A DNA stretch of 64,000 nt from Corynebacterium wankanglinii. GTDB lineage: Bacteria; Actinomycetota; Actinomycetes; Mycobacteriales; Mycobacteriaceae. The stretch covers positions 434,001-498,000 of the forward strand of contig CP061031.1 of NCBI GenBank assembly GCA_014490595.1, in the 5' to 3' direction. The notes beneath the pieces are model-generated. The model was given only the letters and a program-made list of their open reading frames with translations, had not been told where the DNA came from and did no database searches. Positions 41,312 through 51,031 of this stretch are shown one piece after another. The first letter of the stretch is position 1, and every line of letters starts with the position of its first letter. The translations under genes and the position numbers were made by a program.

Positions 41312-42103
41312 TTAGTCCTTGTAGTTCGTCTTGGTCATGTTGAGCCAGCCGTAGAGCCCGCCCATGATCAACCCGCCGCCGACAAAGTTGCCCAGCCAGA
41401 CAATGGTCCAGTTGCGGATCACGTTCCAGAACGTGAACCCCTCAATCTGCTCTGGGCCCAGCGTAAAGCCGGACAGGGAAGTGAGCACGAAGTTGGCGAT
41501 GGAGTGCTCGTAGCTCATGGTTGCGAAGGCCGGCACGATGAGGATCACGCTGAGCAGCTTCGCGGTGTAGTCGTTGCCCGCCTGCACCGTCAGCATAAAA
41601 GCGATGCAAACCACCATGTTGGCCAAGATCGCTTCAACGAAGAGGATGCCGCTAGGTTTTTCCAGCTTCGACACCATGAGGTTTTCCAGGAAGTCGCCCG
41701 GAGCGATACTTGAGCCGATGGTGGTGTTGGAAATCAGCCACGTGATAAAGACGGCACCGAAGAGGTTGAAAAACGTCACGATCAGGACGACGAAGATGCC
41801 GTGGGGTATGTTGTTCTTGCCATGGACGGCCCCGTACGTCATAAAGAGCATATCGCCGGTAGCGAGCTCAGCCTGCAGGACGACAATGATGTAAAGGGTG
41901 CAGGCGAAGATCATGCCGAACGCGTATTTGCCCCAGCCCGCGGCTACGGGCTCGAGCAGGGTGGCGGTGGCGGAGGCAAACGCGGTCATAATTCCGAGGT
42001 ACATGCCCGCGAGCATGGAACGGACCGCAAAGCGAGGGGGTTCGTGCTCGAAGAGATCGAGCTTGTTTTTAATTGAATTGAGGGCTGAATCGTGAAAGCT
42101 CAC
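41312..42103 (-). CDS. Formate/nitrite transporter (FNT) family channel
   Basis: A protein of about 263 residues with six predicted transmembrane helices and the FNT pattern: AVRSMLAGMYLGIMTAFA, LATGDMLFMTYGAV, GNDYTAKLLSVILIV and the C-terminal WLGNFVGGGLIMGGLYGWL. FNT channels move formate, nitrite or related anions with protons. The GTG at 42103 is chosen because the sequence from there matches the family N-terminus; a longer frame extends to 42205 with unlikely content. The fdhD gene and OFA carrier a few kb away point to formate as substrate, but this is inference. Confidence 0.85.
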   Translation of the reverse strand: MSFHDSALNSIKNKLDLFEHEPPRFAVRSMLAGMYLGIMTAFASATATLLEPVAAGWGKYAFGMIFACTLYIIVVLQAELATGDMLFMTYGAVHGKNNIPHGIFVVLIVTFFNLFGAVFITWLISNTTIGSSIAPGDFLENLMVSKLEKPSGILFVEAILANMVVCIAFMLTVQAGNDYTAKLLSVILIVPAFATMSYEHSIANFVLTSLSGFTLGPEQIEGFTFWNVIRNWTIVWLGNFVGGGLIMGGLYGWLNMTKTNYKD

Positions 42104-42502
42104 ACTGAAGAACTTACTGCAGCACAAGTTAATGGTGCTACCTGACGGCCTATGTGTCTCACAGGTGAAAGGCGGGTCGCTGCGAATGCACATCCAGTTT
42201 TTCACAATGTGCGGTCAATCTCACGAGTGATCCTCGAGGGGCGTGCTTCTTATTGCTCGCCTACAGGGATTTGGGGGATCGGCCCAGGTCGTGGTTGAAT
42301 ACTCCAGTTGTCTACTGCTGGTCGGTTGCAACGCGCGTTTCCGAGCTGCGCAGCCGAGACCCTTCGACCACGTTGCGCTCGCCTCTCGTGCGAGGGACGA
42401 GCGCGAGAGGTTCGTCGATAAGCAATGGGCACGAATAAGCATTGACCACGTGCGTGCAGGACGGAAATCTGGCGCACATTGATCCAGGTCAGGAGACCAA
42501 CT
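42104..42502. other. Intergenic region between the FNT gene and rplN
   Basis: About 400 bases without a supported gene. It should hold the rplN promoter; TTGAAT at about 42295-42300 could be part of one, but no convincing pair is seen. A hairpin CCTCTCG/CGAGAGG occurs near 42380-42410. Confidence 0.5.
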
Positions 42503-42871
42503 GTGATTCAGAAAGAATCGCGTCTGAAGGTCGCCGACAACACTGGTGCACGCGAGATTCTGTGCATCAACGTTCTCGGCGGTTCTGTTCGACGCTTCGC
42601 CGGCATCGGCGACACGATTGTCGCCACCGTGAAGGAAGCTGCCCCGGGCGGCAACGTCAAGGAGGGTGAGGTTGTCAAGGCCGTCATCGTCCGCGCGAAG
42701 AAGGAAACCCGTCGTCCGGACGGCTCCTACATCGCCTTCGACGAGAACGCTGCCGTCATCATCAAGAACGACACCGAGCCGCGCGGTACCCGCATCTTCG
42801 GCCCGGTCGCACGTGAGCTGCGCGACAAGCGCTTCATGAAGATCGTGTCTCTCGCACCGGAGGTGATCTAA
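42503..42871 (+). CDS. rplN: 50S ribosomal protein L14
   Basis: A 122-residue interface protein with [20 protein letters not shown] at the N-terminus and the signature [21 protein letters not shown] near the C-terminus. The start is a GTG at 42503 with AGGAG eight bases upstream; the apparent upstream ATG in the same frame is not used. It begins the rplN-rplX-rplE unit, which is detached from the rest of the S10/spc genes. Confidence 0.97.
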   Translation: MIQKESRLKVADNTGAREILCINVLGGSVRRFAGIGDTIVATVKEAAPGGNVKEGEVVKAVIVRAKKETRRPDGSYIAFDENAAVIIKNDTEPRGTRIFGPVARELRDKRFMKIVSLAPEVI

Positions 42872-42874
42872 TTT

Positions 42875-43189
42875 ATGAAGATCAAGAAGGGCGATATGGT
42901 CCAGGTCATCGCTGGCAAGGACAAGGGCGCTCAGGGCCGCGTCATCGAGGCGTACCCGAAGCGTGAGAAGGTCCTGGTCGAGGGCGTGAACCGCATCAAG
43001 AAGCACGTCGCGAACTCCTACAACGAGCGTGGCGCCGAGTCCGGCGGCATTGTCACCCAGGAAGCCCCGATCCACGTCTCCAACGTGATGATCCTGGATT
43101 CCGATGGCAAGCCGACCCGCGTCGGCTACCGCTTCGACGAGGACGGCAAGAAGGTCCGCGTGGCCAAGTCGAACGGGAAGGACATCTAA
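42875..43189 (+). CDS. rplX: 50S ribosomal protein L24
   Basis: A 104-residue assembly initiator with the N-terminal KOW motif ([20 protein letters not shown], residues 2-21) and GVNRIKKHV in the core. The ATG at 42875 lies three bases after the rplN stop and rplE starts one base after its stop, so the three genes are a tight operon. Confidence 0.98.
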   Translation: MKIKKGDMVQVIAGKDKGAQGRVIEAYPKREKVLVEGVNRIKKHVANSYNERGAESGGIVTQEAPIHVSNVMILDSDGKPTRVGYRFDEDGKKVRVAKSNGKDI

Positions 43190-43190
43190 G

Positions 43191-43782
43191 ATGACTGAAG
43201 CAACTCAGTACACCCCCCGCCTGAAGACGCGTTACCAGGACGAGATCCGCACCAAGCTGAACGATCAGTTCGCTTACGACAACGTCATGCAGATCCCGGG
43301 CCTGACCAAGATCGTCGTGAACATGGGTGTGGGCGACGCTGCCCGCGACTCCAAGGTGATCAACGGCGCGCTTGAGGACCTCACCGCGATCACCGGCCAG
43401 AAGCCGCAGCTGCGTCGCGCGAAGAAGTCCATCGCGAACTTCAAGCTCCGTGAAGGCATGCCGATTGGCGCGAAGGTTACCCTGCGCGGCGACCGCATGT
43501 GGGAGTTCCTGGACCGCTTGCTGACTGTCGCGCTGCCGCGTATCCGACTTCCGCGACTTCCGCGGCCTCAACGACCAGCAGTTCGACGGCAACGGCAACT
43601 ACACCTTCGGCCTGTCCGAGCAGACCATGTTCTACGAGATCGACATCGACAAGATCGATCGCGTCCGCGGCATGGACATCACGCTCGTGACCACCGCCAC
43701 GAACGACGACGAGGGTCGCGCCCTACTGACGCACCTCGGCTTCCCGTTCGCTGACAAGGACGGCAAGATGAAGCGCGCATAA
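43191..43782 (+). CDS. rplE: 50S ribosomal protein L5, frame broken by an apparent seven-base insertion
   Basis: L5 binds 5S rRNA. The N-terminal part is normal ([20 protein letters not shown], then [20 protein letters not shown]). It should read [17 protein letters not shown], but between ATCCG and CGACTTCCGCGG there are seven extra bases (ACTTCCG, about 43546-43552) copied from the adjacent sequence. The rest continues in another frame to [13 protein letters not shown] and the stop at 43780-43782. Without the insertion the protein has 194 residues, normal for the genus. Because the gene is essential, the insertion is probably an assembly or read error. Confidence 0.93.
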
Positions 43783-43799
43783 GCGCTCGCGTATCGACG

Positions 43800-43829
43800 A
43801 CCTCCGACTCACCTCGAGCCGGAGGTTTT
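43800..43829 (+). terminator. Terminator of rplN-rplX-rplE
   Basis: ACCTCCG and CGGAGGT form the stem around a 13-base spacer, followed by TTTTC. Confidence 0.7.
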
Positions 43830-43942
43830 CTGCATTCCTGGGCCGGTCTTCACGGCGATGTGCTCTTTGCGGTTGTTTGCGCTGGCCGGGCATGGGTTAT
43901 TATGCCGAGCGAATTTAATGCAACCTCGCAAGGTGGGTTCCC

Positions 43943-45458
43943 ATGTCATACTTCTCCCGCGCTGCCATCATCGCGCCAAAGCAGTTCAACCGGTGGCTCA
44001 TCGTCCCAGCAGCGCTGGCCATCCACCTGTCCATCGGCCAGGTGTACGGGTTTTCCGTGTTTAAGAAACCGATGATGGAACACTTCGGCGTGGGTGAGGT
44101 GGCCGTCGGCTGGATCTTTTCTCTGGCCATCGGCATGCTCGGGATCTCTTCTGCCCTGTTCGGCTCCTGGGTCGAGCGGGTGGGGCCCCGGGTGTCGATG
44201 ACGGTTTCGGGTGTGTTGTGGGTGGCGGGGTTCCTCATCGCCGCGGCCGGTATCGCAACTGGTCACCTGGGGTTGTGTACTTCGGCTACGGCTTCGTCGG
44301 CGGCATTGGGCTGGGCATCGGCTACATATCCCCGGTATCCACCTTGATGAAGTGGTTCCCCGACCGCCCAGGTTTGGCTACAGGGCTGGCAATCATGGGC
44401 TTCGGTGGGGGAGCCTGATCGCCTCCCCGGCGTCGAACCGCCTCATGGAAGCGTTTGGCGGTGGCGTTGAGATTGCGGATCGCGCTGTGGGGCTGCAACC
44501 CACGTTCCTCACCCTGGCGGCGGTGTATCTGGTGGTCATAGCCATGGGTGCCTTCTGCATCCGGCTGCCGCACCCGGACTGGGCCCCGTCCGGTGCGCCC
44601 CGCGTGGGCAAGAAACCGTCCAAGGTCGCTATCGTCGGGGCGAACGTGAGTGCCGCCAACGCGATCCGCACACCGCAATTCTGGTGCCTGTGGGTGATCC
44701 TGTTCTGCAATATCACCGCGGGCATTGGCATCCTCGAGAACGCTGCACCCATGGTGCAGGACTACTTCCCGTCATTGAGTGCTGCGGCCGCCGCCGGATT
44801 CGTCGGGCTGCTGTCACTGTCAAACATGGGCGGGCGCTTCATCTGGTCTTCCGCATCCGATGTCATCGGGCGTAAGAACATTTACATGGTCTACCTGGGT
44901 GCAGGGCTCATTTTCTATTTCCTCCTGGCATCAGCCGGGCACACCAGCCTCGCGCTGTTCGTGGTGAGCGCGCTCATCCTGCTCACCTTCTACGGCGGCG
45001 GCTTTGCCACTATCCCGGCGTACTTGCGGGACCTGTTCGGTGTCTACCAGGTCGGTGCGATCCACGGCCGGTTGCTCACCGCCTGGTCCGCCGCAGGTGT
45101 GGTGGGCCCGCTGATTATCAACATGGTGGTGGAGCGCCAGGCAAGCCGCGGCCACGAGGGACCGCAGCTTTACCAGCTGTCCCTCTACATCATGTGCGTC
45201 CTGCTCGCCGTCGGCCTGGTGGCCAACGTCTTGGTAAGGCCAGTAGACCGCAAGTGGTTCGAAGATCCGGCCACGGTGCAGGCCAAGGTGGATGCGGATC
45301 GCGTCTCGGCGGTGGGGACGCAGACCGCCTCGCCTGCCCGCAGTGAGGGTGCTGCGCACGCTGTTGCCGCGGCGATTCTAGCCGCCGTCATCGTGGCGCT
45401 GCTTGTCTACGGGCTGTGGGAGACCGCAGTGAAAGCCTCCCAGATGTTCGCGGGATAG
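43943..45458 (+). CDS. MFS transporter of the oxalate/formate antiporter (OFA) type, frame broken by two apparent one-base deletions
   Basis: The parts of a 12-helix MFS carrier lie in three frames. [20 protein letters not shown] and the [13 protein letters not shown] loop come first, then [20 protein letters not shown] with [19 protein letters not shown], then [17 protein letters not shown] to [20 protein letters not shown] and the C-terminus. One G is missing in the run at 44269-44272 and another in the run at 44407-44411. Restored, it has 505 residues. The [12 protein letters not shown] motif is typical of OFA carriers. The start has AAGGTGGG upstream. It converges on fdhD, which suggests formate or oxalate transport. 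Confidence 0.82.
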
Positions 45459-45463
45459 ATCTT

Positions 45464-46219
45464 TTAGGCCCCGGAGTAGACGCTGAATCGCTCGGCGGTG
45501 ATTTCGCCGATCAGCACTGTGTTGGTGGCGCGAGCCAGCTCCACGGCCATCGACGTGACACCGGCGGTGGTGGCCACAGCACTAAACCCTGCGGCAGCGG
45601 CAGCACGGACGATTTCAAAGCCGACTCGTGCGTCGACCGCGAGGGGGAAGGTGGGGGACGGGACGCCGTCGAGAAGCATGTGCCCGGCTACCTTATGCAC
45701 CGCATTCACAGGGTTAAGGTCTTGACGGCCCACGTCACCTGCGACGGCGGTTGACAGCTCACGGGCGCGGTGCCGGGAGAGCAGTGCGGGGAGCGCGAAG
45801 ATCGCGGACGGCTCGAATCCCGCGAACTCAGGGCGCACGTTGAGGCTCGATGCGAGTTCTCTCACGCGCTGCTCGGCGGAGATGCCGCAGGCGTCGCCGG
45901 GGATCGGGTCGATGAACTGCGGGATGACGGGCTGAGCGAGTTGAATGTCCAACAGGTTGTAGGTGTTTTCGCCGCCGATCGTGCCTTCGCAATAGCGGGC
46001 GGTAACCACGTCCTCGATGCGGGCGATCAGGCCTTGCGCTTGCAAGAGTCCGTGCGCGAGCTCGATGTCGTGGCCCGGGGTGCGCGTAAGCGTGGCTACA
46101 GATGCGCCGCCGGCCCGGATCTCCAGTGGCTCTTCCACCTCGACGCGGCCAGCACGGGTGTCGCTGGTGCCGTCGGAGGCGACCTTGGTCACTGCGAAAC
46201 TGCGTTTGGTCCTGCTCAT
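45464..46219 (-). CDS. fdhD: FdhD-like formate dehydrogenase accessory sulfurtransferase, divergent
   Basis: A protein of 251 residues. FdhD transfers sulfur to the molybdenum cofactor of formate dehydrogenase. The N-terminus has VEVEEPLEIRAGGASV and TPGHDIELAHGLLQAQGLI, which fit the family, and the C-terminal half has GDVGRQ and NAVHKVAG blocks. The usual CxxC pair is reduced to ACGIS with a single Cys, and the final PTSLA block reads GVTSMA. The ATG at 46219 is preferred because TAACAT lies seven bases upstream; a longer frame reaches 46249. No formate dehydrogenase gene is in the window. Confidence 0.8.
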   Translation of the reverse strand: MSRTKRSFAVTKVASDGTSDTRAGRVEVEEPLEIRAGGASVATLTRTPGHDIELAHGLLQAQGLIARIEDVVTARYCEGTIGGENTYNLLDIQLAQPVIPQFIDPIPGDACGISAEQRVRELASSLNVRPEFAGFEPSAIFALPALLSRHRARELSTAVAGDVGRQDLNPVNAVHKVAGHMLLDGVPSPTFPLAVDARVGFEIVRAAAAAGFSAVATTAGVTSMAVELARATNTVLIGEITAERFSVYSGA

Positions 46220-46226
46220 TGCCTCG

Positions 46227-46232
46227 ATGTTA
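46227..46232 (-). promoter_or_regulatory. Predicted -10 box of fdhD
   Basis: TAACAT on the minus strand ends seven bases before the ATG at 46219. Confidence 0.45.
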
Positions 46233-46472
46233 GTGCGTGCCGGCTTCACTGAAGTGCTCGCCGGCAGCGTCCCACATCGTGTCGGGCGCGGAGTTCTCGC
46301 CGACGATACGCATCACCGCGTCTGGTTTCGGTATTCGACTTTGCACGCGATGTAGCTGCGCAAATAGGAGTTATCCACAGGGGCTCGATCGCAAATTTCA
46401 CAGGGTCGAGCACACGCCTCTTGCCAACCCGCTAGAACTACACCCACACATCCGAAACCAGGGAAGGGGTGG

Positions 46473-47195
46473 GTGCGTCCGATGCGTACCGAGGACAAGA
46501 TCAAACAACGAGTGCAAAAATTGCTGAACCAGGCGCGTGACCGGGAGGGCACGCCCGAGGGGGACGTGTTTTACGCCCGCGCGTTCGAGCTCATGGCGCA
46601 ATACGGCTACGAGCAGCGGGATATCGACGGCCCTGAACCGTCCGAGGTAGGCCAGCGCGCCTACGAATTCGCGGGCTCGTACACCGAAATGCAGGCGAAC
46701 CTCCTGCTCACCATCGCGGCCGCACTGCACTGCACCGGATTTTCGCAGCGCGTGTACAACTCCACGCGGATGAAAGATGCGGTCATTTTTGGGTGCGCGC
46801 GCCACCTCGAGCGGGTGGATATGCTCTACGCGCTGCTGCTGCCCGTGATGCTTGCGGATGCGCAGAAAGTACGCGCGACCAGCTGGGGCGAATCGGCGGT
46901 CGTGCGCCGCCGCAGCTTCATGTCCGGCTTCGCAGCCAGCATCGGCGCGCGCCTCGCCGAGGCGGAAAAGACCGTGGAGGAATCGGACGGGGAGTACGGG
47001 CTCGTGCTTGTCAGCGACTTCCAAAAAGCCACCGAAGCCCGCGACACATTCGCCGCAGAAATGGGCTTCTCTTTAGGTAGCTTCTCGTCCAAGCGCTCCT
47101 TCGACGCGGACGCCTTCGACCAGGGTCACGAGGCGGGGCAGCGCTCCGACATCGGGCAGACGCGGGTGCGTGCGCGCCCGGCGCTGCCGTTCTAG
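46473..47195 (+). CDS. DUF2786 domain protein
   Basis: A 240-residue soluble protein. The N-terminal 40 residues (KIKQRVQKLLNQARDREGTP) match the DUF2786 helix pair. The rest is mostly helical and ends in a basic patch. No enzymatic motif, signal peptide or membrane helix is seen. The start is a GTG at 46473, closely preceded by GGAAGGGG; an ATG at 46482 is nearly as good. Function unknown. It converges with the amidohydrolase gene with a six-base gap. Confidence 0.75.
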   Translation: MRPMRTEDKIKQRVQKLLNQARDREGTPEGDVFYARAFELMAQYGYEQRDIDGPEPSEVGQRAYEFAGSYTEMQANLLLTIAAALHCTGFSQRVYNSTRMKDAVIFGCARHLERVDMLYALLLPVMLADAQKVRATSWGESAVVRRRSFMSGFAASIGARLAEAEKTVEESDGEYGLVLVSDFQKATEARDTFAAEMGFSLGSFSSKRSFDADAFDQGHEAGQRSDIGQTRVRARPALPF

Positions 47196-47201
47196 TGGGG
47201 G

Positions 47202-48430
47202 CTAATTGCCATCCACCAGCCACGCGGCCGCCGCGACGATCATGGCTTCGGCCGCGCGGTCGAGCGTGGGCTGCAGGTCGGGCGCGAATGTCGGGGAGTG
47301 ATTGCTCGGGGCATTTTCCCAGTCCGCAAACCGCCCAGGCCCCAGTAGGTGTAAGGCACCCCCAGCGCGTCGGGGATGATGGAGAAATCCTCTGAGGCCG
47401 GCACCTGGCCTAGCTCCACCGATTCGTCACCGAAGTACGCGTCGAAAGCGTCGCGCACGCGCGAGGTGATCACGGGGTTGTTGTCCGTGAGCGGGTACTC
47501 GTCGTAGAACGTGATCTCCGGCTCGCGGGGGCTGCCCGCCGCCACGCACTCGCCGCGGACGATGCGGATAATCGCGCTGCGCAACCGGTCGCTGACCTCG
47601 CGGGTGTACGCCCGGGTGTCCACCAACAGCTGTGCGGTTTCCGGGATCACATTCGCTTTGACACCGGAGTGGACCGCACCGACGGTGAGCACTGCGGTCT
47701 CCTTTGCCTCGATCTCACGGGAGACCACGGTGTGCAGCCGGGTGACAATGTTGGAGGCCAACAGGATCGGGTCCACGCCCTTGTCCGGCATGGAGCCGTG
47801 GCTGCCTTTGCCCCAGACCTCGATCTGGGCGGAAAAGGACTGGGACATAAACGGCCCCGGGTGCGTGCCCACGCTCCCGCCGGGCAGCATGGGCAGCACG
47901 TGCTGGCCCAAATACACGTCGGGGGTGGGCATCGCCTCGCGGATGCCGTTGGCCAGCATCACCCGGGAGCCGGTGTAGGCCTCCTCGGCCGGCTGGAACA
48001 CCGCCACCAGCGTGCCGCTCCAGCTGTCGCGGTTGGCGGCGTATGCATGCAGCGCCCCGAGCACGCCCATGATGTGGATGTCGTGCCCGCAGGCGTGGGC
48101 GACGTGTTCCTGGTGGCCGCTGACGGCATCAACCTGCGTAGCGGTGGAGGCGTAGGGCTTGCCGGAGCGCTCCTGCACCGGCAGGCCGTCGATGTCTGCG
48201 CGGATGGCCACCACCGGGCCGGGGCCGTTTTCTAGCACGCATACCGTGCCCGTCTCCCCTACCTGCATGTGCGGGAGTTGCATGGCATCCAGGCGGGAAC
48301 GGATCTTCGAGGCTGTCTGCAACTCTTGCAGTGACAGCTCAGGGTGCTGGTGGAACCACACGTAGAGGGCCTCGCGCGCCTCACGCGTCGCGTCCAGCGT
48401 TCCAATGAGCTGAGCAAGAGCAGGTTCCAT
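47202..48430 (-). CDS. M20-family amidohydrolase (hippurate hydrolase-like), 3' end broken by an apparent one-base deletion
   Basis: A metal-dependent amidohydrolase of the peptidase M20D type. It has FHQHPELSLQE, the metal-binding ADIDGLP, ACGHDIHIM, FQPAEE and SEDFSIIP. Near the C-terminus YTYWGLGGF should continue ADWENAPSNHSPTFAPDL, but one base is missing at 47328-47330 (minus-strand TTT or TTC read as TT). Restored, it ends AAAAWLVDGN at 47202 with 409 residues. TAGACT eight bases before the ATG predicts a leaderless mRNA. The substrate is probably an N-acylated amino acid; the exact one is unknown. Confidence 0.85.
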
Positions 48431-48784
48431 AGGAATGCAGTCTATGGGTTCGCGCGGGAAGCGAGGATCGGTGGGGTGCTAGAGGGTGCCGTCGCCAAGC
48501 GATTTGCCCATCGCCCCAGGAAAGAGGTAAGTTACCCGCTCGGACTTGCGCGCCGATGCTTCGGCGTGCGCGATCCGAAGAACATTTGAACATCCAACTT
48601 TGTTGCAGGCCCCCCGCCAAGATGCGGACCGCGTGCAAGGGAGGCGGCGAGCGGCCCGTGCTACTGAGTGCGGGCAGCGGGAGTAGCCCCCGACAGATCA
48701 CGCGGAAAACGCGACCAGCAGTGCCACGCGCTGCAGGCCACGCGGTGGATGGGAACCGCAACGAGAAAGGTAACGGTCACCACA
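48431..48784. other. Intergenic region between the amidohydrolase gene and rpsH
   Basis: About 350 bases without a supported gene. It includes the -10 box TAGACT of the amidohydrolase at 48439-48444 (minus strand) and must contain the rpsH promoter, which I cannot place. Short reading frames here have no family match or start signal. Confidence 0.5.
48439..48444 (-). promoter_or_regulatory. Predicted -10 box of the amidohydrolase gene
   Basis: TAGACT on the minus strand ends eight bases before the ATG at 48430. Confidence 0.55.
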
Positions 48785-49183
48785 ATGACCATGACTGACC
48801 CGATCGCGGACATGCTGTCGCGCGTGCGCAACGCAGCACATGCGCAGCACGACGCCGTGTCCATGCCTTCGTCCAAGATCAAGGTGAACATCGCCGAGAT
48901 CTTGAAGCAGGAAGGCTACATCGAAGATTACAAAGTTGAGGACGAGAAAGTTGGCAAGTCGCTGACGCTCAACCTCAAGTACGGCCCGACCCGCGAGTCT
49001 TCCATCGCGGGCCTGCGCCGCGTGTCGAAGCCGGGCCTGCGCGTGTACGCGAAGTCCAACGACCTGCCTCAGGTGCTCGGCGGCCTGGGCGTGGCAATCA
49101 TCTCCACGTCCCACGGCCTGCTCACCGACCGCCAGGCACAAGAGAAGGGTGTAGGCGGGGAAGTCCTCGCTTACGTCTGGTAA
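48785..49183 (+). CDS. rpsH: 30S ribosomal protein S8
   Basis: A 132-residue central-domain protein. [16 protein letters not shown] opens it, and the C-terminal [20 protein letters not shown] carries the family signature. The start at 48785 has AAAGG about 13 bases upstream; a second ATG two codons later is possible, and upstream in-frame starts are unsupported. It heads the rpsH-rplF-rplR-rpsE-rpmD-rplO unit. rpsN, which often precedes rpsH, is absent. Confidence 0.96.
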   Translation: MTMTDPIADMLSRVRNAAHAQHDAVSMPSSKIKVNIAEILKQEGYIEDYKVEDEKVGKSLTLNLKYGPTRESSIAGLRRVSKPGLRVYAKSNDLPQVLGGLGVAIISTSHGLLTDRQAQEKGVGGEVLAYVW

Positions 49184-49201
49184 AGGGAGGTTGAAAGACT
49201 T

Positions 49202-49738
49202 ATGTCGCGTGTAGGTAATGCACCCATCGCAGTCCCGAACAACGTCGAGGTGAAGATCGACGGCCAGCACGTTGAGGTCAAGGGCCCGAAGGGCACCATG
49301 GACCTGGATATGCCGGCTCCGATCACCGCTTCCGTTGAGGACAACCAGATCGTGGTGGCCCGTCCGGACGACCACCGCAACAACCGTGCGCTGCACGGCC
49401 TGACCCGCTCCCTGATCAACAACCTGGTCGTGGGCGTGACTGAGGGCTACAAGATCAACATGGAGATCTTCGGCGTCGGCTACCGCGTGCAGCAGAAGGG
49501 CAAGGACCTCGAGTTCTCCCTCGGCTACTCGCACCCGATTCTGATTGAGGCGCCGGAAGGCGTCACGTTCTCCGTCGACGGCAACACCAAGTTAGCCATC
49601 GAAGGCACCGATAAGCAGCAGGTTGGCCAGATTGCGGCAAACATCCGCCGTCTGCGTAAGGATGACCCGTACAAGGGCAAGGGCATCCGTTACGCCGGCG
49701 AGCAGGTCCGCCGCAAGGTCGGAAAGACGGGTAAGTAA
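49202..49738 (+). CDS. rplF: 50S ribosomal protein L6
   Basis: A 178-residue protein near the GTPase centre with [20 protein letters not shown] at the N-terminus and the C-terminal signature [27 protein letters not shown] lies about ten bases before the ATG. It is separated from rplR by two bases. Confidence 0.98.
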   Translation: MSRVGNAPIAVPNNVEVKIDGQHVEVKGPKGTMDLDMPAPITASVEDNQIVVARPDDHRNNRALHGLTRSLINNLVVGVTEGYKINMEIFGVGYRVQQKGKDLEFSLGYSHPILIEAPEGVTFSVDGNTKLAIEGTDKQQVGQIAANIRRLRKDDPYKGKGIRYAGEQVRRKVGKTGK

Positions 49739-49740
49739 TC

Positions 49741-50145
49741 ATGAGCAATTCTGCAGAGAACACCAAGCGCACTCCGGTTGGCAAGGACATCTCGTCCCGC
49801 CGCCGCGAGGCTCGCGCACGTCGCCACAACCGCATCCGCAAGACGCTGCGCGGTACCCCGGAGACCCCGCGTCTCGTCGTTCACCGCTCCTCGCGTCACA
49901 TCCACGTCCAGGTCATCGACGACCTTGCGGGCCACACCCTGGTTTCCGCATCCTCCATCGAGCCGGACGTGCGCAATCTGGAGGGCGACAAGAAGGACAA
50001 GGCCGCCAAGGTTGGCCAGCTCGTCGCAGAGCGTGCCAAGGCCGCAGGGATCGAGGAGATCGTCTTCGACCGTGGCGGCTACAAGTACCACGGCCGCGTC
50101 GCGGCCCTGGCCGAAGCAGCTCGTGAAGGTGGTCTGAAGTTCTAA
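49741..50145 (+). CDS. rplR: 50S ribosomal protein L18
   Basis: A 134-residue 5S-rRNA-binding protein, longer than the 117 of E. coli because of an N-terminal extension of about 15 residues. The core [19 protein letters not shown] and the C-terminal [20 protein letters not shown] define the family. It lies between rplF and rpsE in the spc order. Confidence 0.98.
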   Translation: MSNSAENTKRTPVGKDISSRRREARARRHNRIRKTLRGTPETPRLVVHRSSRHIHVQVIDDLAGHTLVSASSIEPDVRNLEGDKKDKAAKVGQLVAERAKAAGIEEIVFDRGGYKYHGRVAALAEAAREGGLKF

Positions 50146-50185
50146 TGATCACCGCAATCATCACCATCAACGGAAGGATCGCGTA

Positions 50186-50833
50186 ATGGCCGAACGTGAA
50201 CGGCGTGACGGCGGGCGCTCCGCCGACAACCAGAACAACAACGACCGCAACGAGCGCGGGAACCGTGGTGGCCGTGGCGGCCGCCGCGACGACCGCCGCA
50301 ACAACCAGAATGACGAGCGCGATAAGTACATCGAGCGCGTCATCACCATCAACCGTGTTGCCAAGACCGTAAAGGGCGGCCGCAACATGTCCTTCACCGC
50401 ACTCGTCGTCGTCGGCGACGGTGAGGGCATGGTCGGCGTCGGCTACGGCAAGGCCAAGGAAGTTCCCGCCGCAATCCAGAAGGGTGCAGAGGAAGCTCGC
50501 AAGAACTTCTTCCGCGTCCCGATGATCGGCGGCACCATCCCGCACCCGGTCCAGGCAGAAGAGGCTGCAGGCATCGTTATGCTCCGCCCGGCTGCCCCTG
50601 GTACCGGTGTGATCGCCGGTGGCGCTGTCCGCCCGGTGCTCGAGTGCGCTGGTATCCAGGACATCCTGGCTAAGTCCCTCGGCTCCGACAACGCGCTCAA
50701 CGTGGTCCAGGCAACTGTCGCCGGCCTGAAGCAGCTTGTCCGCCCCGAAGAGGTGGCTGCCAAGCGTGGCAAGTCCGTCGAGGAAGTTGCACCGGCTCGC
50801 ATGCTGCGCGCACGCGCAGGACAGGAGGCCTAA
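50186..50833 (+). CDS. rpsE: 30S ribosomal protein S5 with Arg/Asn/Gly-rich N-terminal extension
   Basis: A 215-residue protein compared with 167 in E. coli. The first 45 residues are low-complexity ([20 protein letters not shown] and onward), then the core begins ([20 protein letters not shown]). The S5 signature [20 protein letters not shown] and the C-terminal [15 protein letters not shown] are complete. S5 sits at the mRNA entry site and affects accuracy. AACGGAAGGATC precedes the ATG. Confidence 0.97.
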   Translation: MAERERRDGGRSADNQNNNDRNERGNRGGRGGRRDDRRNNQNDERDKYIERVITINRVAKTVKGGRNMSFTALVVVGDGEGMVGVGYGKAKEVPAAIQKGAEEARKNFFRVPMIGGTIPHPVQAEEAAGIVMLRPAAPGTGVIAGGAVRPVLECAGIQDILAKSLGSDNALNVVQATVAGLKQLVRPEEVAAKRGKSVEEVAPARMLRARAGQEA

Positions 50834-50838
50834 GCACC

Positions 50839-51024
50839 ATGGCACTGAAGATTACGTTGCACCACGGCAAGATCGGCGAGAAGCCGGTCACCCGTAAGAA
50901 CCTCGAGGCTCTCGGTCTGCGCAAGATCGGCCAGTCCGTGGTGAAGAAGGACAACGCTGCGACCCGCGGCCAGATCCTCAAGGTGCGTCACCTCGTCACC
51001 GTTGAAGAAGTTGCAGGGGAGTAG
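50839..51024 (+). CDS. rpmD: 50S ribosomal protein L30
   Basis: A 61-residue protein with the family core [20 protein letters not shown] and the C-terminal [17 protein letters not shown] of the rpsE end is the ribosome-binding site, and the gap to rpsE is five bases. rplO follows after seven bases. Confidence 0.97.
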   Translation: MALKITLHHGKIGEKPVTRKNLEALGLRKIGQSVVKKDNAATRGQILKVRHLVTVEEVAGE

Positions 51025-51031
51025 ATAACAC

